64,000 nt of DNA from an uncultured Halomonas sp. (GTDB lineage Bacteria > Pseudomonadota > Gammaproteobacteria > Pseudomonadales > Halomonadaceae). This document shows positions 58,504-64,000 of the stretch, one piece after another. Numbering within the stretch: the first letter of the stretch is position 1; each line of letters opens with the position of its first letter. Under the pieces are notes generated by a model. It made no database searches, was not told the DNA's origin, and saw only the letters and a list, made by a program, of their open reading frames with translations. The stretch is from the NCBI RefSeq assembly GCF_946887195.1, contig NZ_CAMPKE010000002.1:62001-126000 (forward strand), read 5' to 3'. The translations under genes were made by a program, and so were the position numbers.

Positions 58504-60048
58504 TCACCAGGTCTGAGTGGCCTTGAATTTCTCGACGCCCGATTTGAGACCGTTCTTGATCTCGTCGTCGTAGTCGCCTTTCTGGTTGATCTTGTCGAGC
58601 AGTTCGCCATGCTCGGCGCGCATGTAATCGTGCAGGGCAGCCTCGAAGTCGAGTACCTTGTTGACCTCGATATCATCGAGGAAGCCTTCGTTGGCCGCGA
58701 ACAGCGACATCGCCATCTCGGCCACCGACATCGGCGAGTACTGCTTCTGCTTCATCAGCTCGGTGACACGTTGACCGTGTTCGAGCTGCTTGCGAGTCGC
58801 TTCATCCAGATCGGAGGCGAACTGCGAGAACGCCGCCAATTCACGATACTGGGCCAGCGCCAGACGCACGCCGCCACCCAGTTTCTTGATGATCTTGGTC
58901 TGCGCCGAGCCACCCACCCGCGACACCGACAGGCCGGCGTTGATCGCCGGGCGAATGCCGGAGTTGAACAGGCTGGTCTCGAGGAAGATCTGACCGTCGG
59001 TGATCGAGATCACGTTGGTCGGAACGAACGCCGATACGTCGCCGCCCTGGGTCTCGATCAGCGGCAGTGCGGTCAATGACCCCGTCTTGCCGGTGACTTC
59101 GCCATCGGTGAATTTCTCGACGTAGTCGACATTGACGCGCGCGGCGCGCTCGAGCAGGCGCGAGTGCAGATAGAAGACGTCGCCCGGATAGGCTTCACGA
59201 CCCGGCGGGCGCTTGAGCAGCAGCGAAATCTGGCGATAGGCCCAGGCCTGCTTGGTCAGATCGTCGTAGACGATCAGTGCGTCTTCGCCGCGGTCACGGA
59301 AGTATTCGCCCATCGAGCAGCCGGCATACGGCGCCAGGAACTGCATGGCGGCGGGATCGGCGGCACCGGCGGCAACCACGATGGTGTGTTCCATCGCGCC
59401 GTGCTCTTCGAGCTTGCGTACCACGTTGGCGATGGTCGACTGCTTCTGACCCACCGCGACGTAGATACAGGTGACGCCCTTGCCCTTCTGGTTGATGATC
59501 GTATCGATCGCGATCGCCGACTTGCCGATCTGGCGGTCGCCGATGATCAACTCGCGCTGACCGCGACCGATCGGCACCATGGCGTCGATCGATTTGAGAC
59601 CGGTCTGGATCGGCTGGTCGACGGACTGACGCGTGATGACGCCCGGCGCGACCTTCTCGACCGGATCGGTCATCTTGGCGTCGATCTCGCCCTTGCCGTC
59701 GATCGGCACACCGAGTGCGTCGACCACGCGGCCGATCAGTTCGGGACCCACCGGTACTTCGAGGATGCGTCCGGTACACTGGGCGGTCATGCCCTCCTCG
59801 AGCTCCTGATAGTCGCCGAGTACCACGGTACCGACGCTGTCGCGCTCGAGGTTGAGCACCATGCCGAAGATATTGCCCGGGAATTCGATCATCTCACCGA
59901 ACATCGCGTCGGCGAGGCCGTGGATCTGTACGATGCCGTCGGATACGCTGACGATGGTGCCCTGATTGCGGGCTTCGGATGCGACATCCAGCTTCTCGAT
60001 GCGCTGCTTGATGATGTCGCTGATCTCGGAAGGATTCAGTTGCTGCAT
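58504..60048 (-). CDS. atpA: ATP synthase alpha subunit
   Basis: A 514-residue F1 subunit with the non-catalytic nucleotide site: [40 protein letters not shown] and [21 protein letters not shown] start at the ATG at 60048 ([16 protein letters not shown]); the upstream open frame covers part of atpH and is not family-like. Length matches E. coli AtpA (513). Confidence 0.98.
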   Translation of the reverse strand: MQQLNPSEISDIIKQRIEKLDVASEARNQGTIVSVSDGIVQIHGLADAMFGEMIEFPGNIFGMVLNLERDSVGTVVLGDYQELEEGMTAQCTGRILEVPVGPELIGRVVDALGVPIDGKGEIDAKMTDPVEKVAPGVITRQSVDQPIQTGLKSIDAMVPIGRGQRELIIGDRQIGKSAIAIDTIINQKGKGVTCIYVAVGQKQSTIANVVRKLEEHGAMEHTIVVAAGAADPAAMQFLAPYAGCSMGEYFRDRGEDALIVYDDLTKQAWAYRQISLLLKRPPGREAYPGDVFYLHSRLLERAARVNVDYVEKFTDGEVTGKTGSLTALPLIETQGGDVSAFVPTNVISITDGQIFLETSLFNSGIRPAINAGLSVSRVGGSAQTKIIKKLGGGVRLALAQYRELAAFSQFASDLDEATRKQLEHGQRVTELMKQKQYSPMSVAEMAMSLFAANEGFLDDIEVNKVLDFEAALHDYMRAEHGELLDKINQKGDYDDEIKNGLKSGVEKFKATQTW

Positions 60049-60064
60049 GCCATGTCCCTCAAAC

Positions 60065-60604
60065 TCAGACGGAAAGCGCATCGCGCAGACGGGCCAATCG
60101 ACCGCGTACCGAACCGTCGATGACGGTATCGCCGGCACGCAGGATGACGCCGCCCAGCAAGGCGCTGTCCACCTGAGTGGTAATGGTGATTTCGCGGTTC
60201 AGGCGCTTGGCCAGGGCACTCGCGAGCGTATCTTCCTGCTTGGCGTCCAGCGGGTAGGCGGAGACGATGGTCACGTCCATGCGCTTCTCCTGCTGGGCCT
60301 TGAGCAACTCGAATTGCTCGGCGATGGCCGGCAGCGCCGCCAGGCGGTTCCTGCGCCCCAGCGTCTGAAGAAAGTTACGGCCTTCTTCGTCCAGTGCCTC
60401 ACCGCAGACATCGACGAACAGGTCGGTCTTCTCGACGCTGGATAACCGGGGATTGCCCAGTACATCGGCGAGCATGGCGTCGTTGGTGGCGACCTGCGCC
60501 GCCGAAGCCAGCATGCCGGACCAGGCATCCAGCGCCCCCTGGGCCTGCGCGAACTCGAACGCCGCCTTGGCGTAGGGTCGGGCAACGGTAGACGTTTCAG
60601 CCAT
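60065..60604 (-). CDS. atpH: ATP synthase delta subunit
   Basis: A 179-residue peripheral-stalk protein linking F1 to the b subunits. Family features are the N-terminal [20 protein letters not shown], and the C-terminal [20 protein letters not shown]. It sits between atpF and atpA. Confidence 0.96.
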   Translation of the reverse strand: MAETSTVARPYAKAAFEFAQAQGALDAWSGMLASAAQVATNDAMLADVLGNPRLSSVEKTDLFVDVCGEALDEEGRNFLQTLGRRNRLAALPAIAEQFELLKAQQEKRMDVTIVSAYPLDAKQEDTLASALAKRLNREITITTQVDSALLGGVILRAGDTVIDGSVRGRLARLRDALSV

Positions 60605-60615
60605 GGATCATCTCC

Positions 60616-61086
60616 TCAAAGCTCGGCAGCGAGTTTGTCGACGAGTTCGCGATGCTTGGTCTCGTCGATGGAGGATTCCAGGATCCGCTCCGCCCCCTCG
60701 ATGGCGAGCCGCGATACCTGCGCACGCAGCTCTTCCTTCGCGCGATTGATCTCCTGCTCGATCTCGGCTCGGGCGTTGGCAATCATGCGCTCGCCCTCCT
60801 GGCGGGCGTTGTCGCGCGCCTCCTCGATCATCTGGTTCGACCGCTTGTGGGCTTGCTCAAGAATTTCCGCCGCCTGCTCCTTGCTCTCGCGCAACGTCTC
60901 GTTGGCCTGCTCCTGGGCCAGTTCGAGGTCGCGGTTGGCACGGCTGGCAGCGTCCAGGCCATCGGCGATCTTCTTCTGGCGTTCCTGCAATGCCTGCATG
61001 ACCGGCGGCCATACGTACTTCATGCAGAACCAGACGAAGACCGCGAAGGCGATGGCCTGACCGATTAGGGTAAGGTTCAGATTCAC
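60616..61086 (-). CDS. atpF: ATP synthase b subunit
   Basis: A 156-residue subunit with one N-terminal membrane helix (residues 5-26, [20 protein letters not shown]) and a long charged coiled coil with [20 protein letters not shown]. It forms the peripheral stalk with delta. Confidence 0.96.
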   Translation of the reverse strand: MNLNLTLIGQAIAFAVFVWFCMKYVWPPVMQALQERQKKIADGLDAASRANRDLELAQEQANETLRESKEQAAEILEQAHKRSNQMIEEARDNARQEGERMIANARAEIEQEINRAKEELRAQVSRLAIEGAERILESSIDETKHRELVDKLAAEL

Positions 61087-61152
61087 GCCAGCACCTCTCG
61101 CTTCACAGGTTTGGGGTTACAGTCACGGTGGGTCATGACGACCGACCGCGAA

Positions 61153-61404
<252 letters not shown>

Positions 61405-61454
61405 TTACTCCAGTTTCAGTTCAAGTGGTTTAGCGGGTTACGGGTTACAGGGAA

Positions 61455-62336
<882 letters not shown>

Positions 62337-62735
62337 TCAAGTGTGCGGCGGTCCGCGTAGCAGCCAGGGTCCCAGCCACTGCGTGAACAACGTCACCACA
62401 TAAGCGCCAAAGAAAAAAACGGGGTTTGAGGGGGGCACTGCCACGAACACCAGGGTGAACAATGCCGCCGTCAAACCGAACTTTCCCGCTTCGGCACGAT
62501 AGAAACTCTTGACGATGTCGTTGGCCAGTCGCGCTCCCCGATAGCGGAAGGCACGCCAGGCGAAATAGGTATTGGGCAACAGACAGACCAGGCCACCAAG
62601 CAACGCAGACAGAGCCGCTTCGGCGCCAAAGAAGCTCGCCAGCAGCATCATCGCGAATATGCAGCCCGACTGGACCAGCAAGAGGCGCGAAAACCGCGGG
62701 CGCTCGAGCCGAGCCGGCAATGAATTCTGAATCAT
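62337..62735 (-). CDS. atpI: ATP synthase assembly protein AtpI
   Basis: A membrane protein of about 132 residues with four hydrophobic segments and an AtpI-like GGLVCLLPNTYFAWRAFRYR with the conserved Pro-Asn in helix 2. AtpI helps assemble the c ring and may carry magnesium. The start is uncertain: the ATG at 62735 directly follows AGGAGGT with almost no spacer, and a longer frame is open to 62786. It is the first gene of the operon. Confidence 0.85.
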   Translation of the reverse strand: MIQNSLPARLERPRFSRLLLVQSGCIFAMMLLASFFGAEAALSALLGGLVCLLPNTYFAWRAFRYRGARLANDIVKSFYRAEAGKFGLTAALFTLVFVAVPPSNPVFFFGAYVVTLFTQWLGPWLLRGPPHT

Positions 62736-63023
62736 ACCTCCTGGTCCTCGATAAGCGTCTGGGCACGCAGGCGCCCTGCGGACCATTTATTTCGAGCCGT
62801 CTTTTTACTGTCCCACTCGACGTTACACCCAAGCGAACCTCGGCGGATTATAGGGAAGCCGTGCGACGCGTTCAACCGAACCTGCACCGATTTCGCGCGA
62901 ACTATTGCGAGCTTATGACCAAAGCGCGACGATTTGTGTGCAAAAAACGTTAACGTGCTAAATAACGATATGTGAGCTAATTGCCCGACAGCGCTCGGGT
63001 TTTACACGCCGGCATAACCGTTA
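62736..63023. other. Intergenic region between parB and the atp operon
   Basis: A 288-bp gap that should hold the atp promoter on the minus strand. It has an AT-rich patch around 62940-62980 and a short hairpin on the plus strand, CCCGA and TCGGG near 62984-63000 followed by TTTT, which would oppose plus-strand transcription. I see no gene. Confidence 0.5.
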
Positions 63024-63941
63024 TCAACGAATATGCGTAAGGATGCCATCGAGCTCATCGAGACTGGAGTAGCCAATGGTCACACGGCCCTTACCGCTGC
63101 GACCATGCTGGATGCGCACCGGCGCGCCAAGCAGCTCACCGAGTTGGCTTTCGAGACGTGCGACATCGGCCGAGGGCTTGGGCGAGGTCTTGTCGGCCGG
63201 CTTGCCCGCTTGCAGCTGCTTTACCAGCGCCTCGGTCTGGCGCACGGTCAGATCGTTGTTGACCACTTCGTGCGCGGCCTGACGCTGGCGGGCACCGGAT
63301 AGCGCCAGCAGTGCCCGGGCATGACCCATATCGAGATCGCCACGCTCGAGCAGCGTCTGGACTTCGGGATCGAGCGCCAGCAGACGCAGCAGGTTGGCGA
63401 CCTGGGCGCGCGATTTGCCGACCGCATCGGCGACCTGCTGCTGGGTCAGTTCGAACTCGTCGAGCAGGCGCTTGAGTGCCAGCGACTCCTCGACCGGATT
63501 GAGATTCTCACGCTGAATGTTCTCGATCAGCGCCAGGGCCAGCGCGGTCTGATCGCTGACCTCGCGCACCAGCGCCGGGATGACGTCGAGTTCGGCCAGT
63601 TGTGCCGCTCGCCAGCGCCGCTCGCCGGCGATGATTTCATAACGCTCCTCGCCGACCGGTCGCACCACGATGGGCTGCATGATGCCATGAGCGCGAATCG
63701 AATCGGTCAACTCCTCGAGGGCTTCGGGCTGGATATCGCGGCGTGGCTGAAACTTGCCGCGCGCCAGCTGGCCGAGTGGCAATCGAACCAGGCGCTCGCT
63801 GGCTTGGCGCTCGTTGGCGTCGTCTTCCAGCGCCGCGTCGATGTCGATCTGGCCATCGGCGTCGAGCAGTTCGCGGCGGCGTGCACCGGCGCCGATTAGG
63901 GCATCCAGGCCGCGGCCCAGGGCACGTTTGTTACGGGTCAT
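63024..63941 (-). CDS. parB: Chromosome-partitioning protein ParB
   Basis: A 305-residue ParB with the CTP-binding motif GERRWRAA, the ParB box region PIVVRPVGEERYEIIAG and IENIQRENLNPVEES, a helix-turn-helix with LTQQQVADAVGKSRAQVANL, and a C-terminal dimerisation domain. It loads on parS sites and clamps DNA with CTP for segregation of the origin region. I see no parS (TGTTTCACGTGAAACA) in the window. It lies upstream-adjacent to the atp operon, as in Pseudomonas. Confidence 0.97.
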   Translation of the reverse strand: MTRNKRALGRGLDALIGAGARRRELLDADGQIDIDAALEDDANERQASERLVRLPLGQLARGKFQPRRDIQPEALEELTDSIRAHGIMQPIVVRPVGEERYEIIAGERRWRAAQLAELDVIPALVREVSDQTALALALIENIQRENLNPVEESLALKRLLDEFELTQQQVADAVGKSRAQVANLLRLLALDPEVQTLLERGDLDMGHARALLALSGARQRQAAHEVVNNDLTVRQTEALVKQLQAGKPADKTSPKPSADVARLESQLGELLGAPVRIQHGRSGKGRVTIGYSSLDELDGILTHIR

Positions 63942-64000
63942 GGGCGCTCCTTGGTAGGCTTTTCAGAGCAGCTACTGGCGTTTACCGGAATCATAGCGAC
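63942..64000 (-). other. Possible 3' end of the upstream gene (parA expected)
   Basis: Only 59 bp are visible. One minus-strand frame stays open and ends in a TGA that overlaps the parB ATG (ATGA); another ends at TAG 63972-63974. The usual partner parA is expected there, but too little is present to choose the frame. Confidence 0.3.

Noticed and set aside
62736..64000. parS site or origin of replication
   Set aside because: The palindrome TGTTTCACGTGAAACA and DnaA-box clusters were not seen in this part; the origin probably lies beyond the right edge.

Overview
The window is a high-GC gammaproteobacterial chromosome segment that lies near a replication origin, because parB sits next to a complete atp operon. 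Protein resemblances and gene order (gmk-rpoZ-spoT-ridA, oxyR-recG, hupB-rubredoxin reductase-ubiC-ubiA-phoB-phoR, phoU-pstBAC-pstS, glmS-glmU-atp-parB) point to a Halomonas-like organism of the Halomonadaceae, with a backbone shared with Pseudomonas. This placement is inferred from family knowledge, not from a search.

Layout. 0-6.6 kb: a divergent accessory cluster for an organic or sugar acid, with an enolase-superfamily dehydratase (cut by the window edge) and a TctABC transporter on the minus strand, and an IlvD/Edd dehydratase and an Ldh2-type oxidoreductase on the plus strand. A 24-bp inverted repeat lies between the two arms. 6.6-27.4 kb: mostly core genes (rph, yicC, pyrC, gmk, rpoZ, spoT, ridA, oxyR, recG, hupB, ubiC, ubiA, phoB, phoR, fhuF) plus two MFS exporters and an AT-rich ZIP transporter. 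27.4-36.4 kb: a second accessory catabolic cluster with two TfdA/TauD-like dioxygenases, a three-histidine cupin, an SDR, a GldA-like dehydrogenase, a DctPQM TRAP transporter and an IclR regulator. 36.4-46 kb: cysZ, phoU-pstBAC-pstS, a thioesterase, an orphan TRAP binding protein and a PsiE-like protein. 46-64 kb: uvrD, a HexR-like regulator, a small ORF, an NSS transporter, a DUF72 protein, glmS-glmU, atpIBEFHAGDC and parB.

The main discovery candidate is the 27.4-36.4 kb cluster. Each of its three minus-strand transcription units is preceded, 100-122 bp upstream of its first start codon, by two copies of an 11-bp palindrome of the form CCAYWWWRTGG, always separated by exactly 8 bp. I see this arrangement nowhere else in the window, and an IclR-family regulator is encoded next to the third pair, so this looks like a complete local regulon. 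The enzyme set suggests a route in which a dioxygenase releases a diol or ketol that is oxidised and then cleaved. The substrate is unknown. The cluster lies between phoBR/fhuF and cysZ/phoU-pst, loci that are close together in relatives, so it looks like an insertion into the core.

Other structure: two dispersed intergenic repeat families with terminal inverted repeats (three copies of about 123-134 bp and two copies of about 146 bp), Pho boxes in front of phoB and pstC, hairpins just downstream of two transporter binding-protein genes, and a strong terminator after the atp operon.
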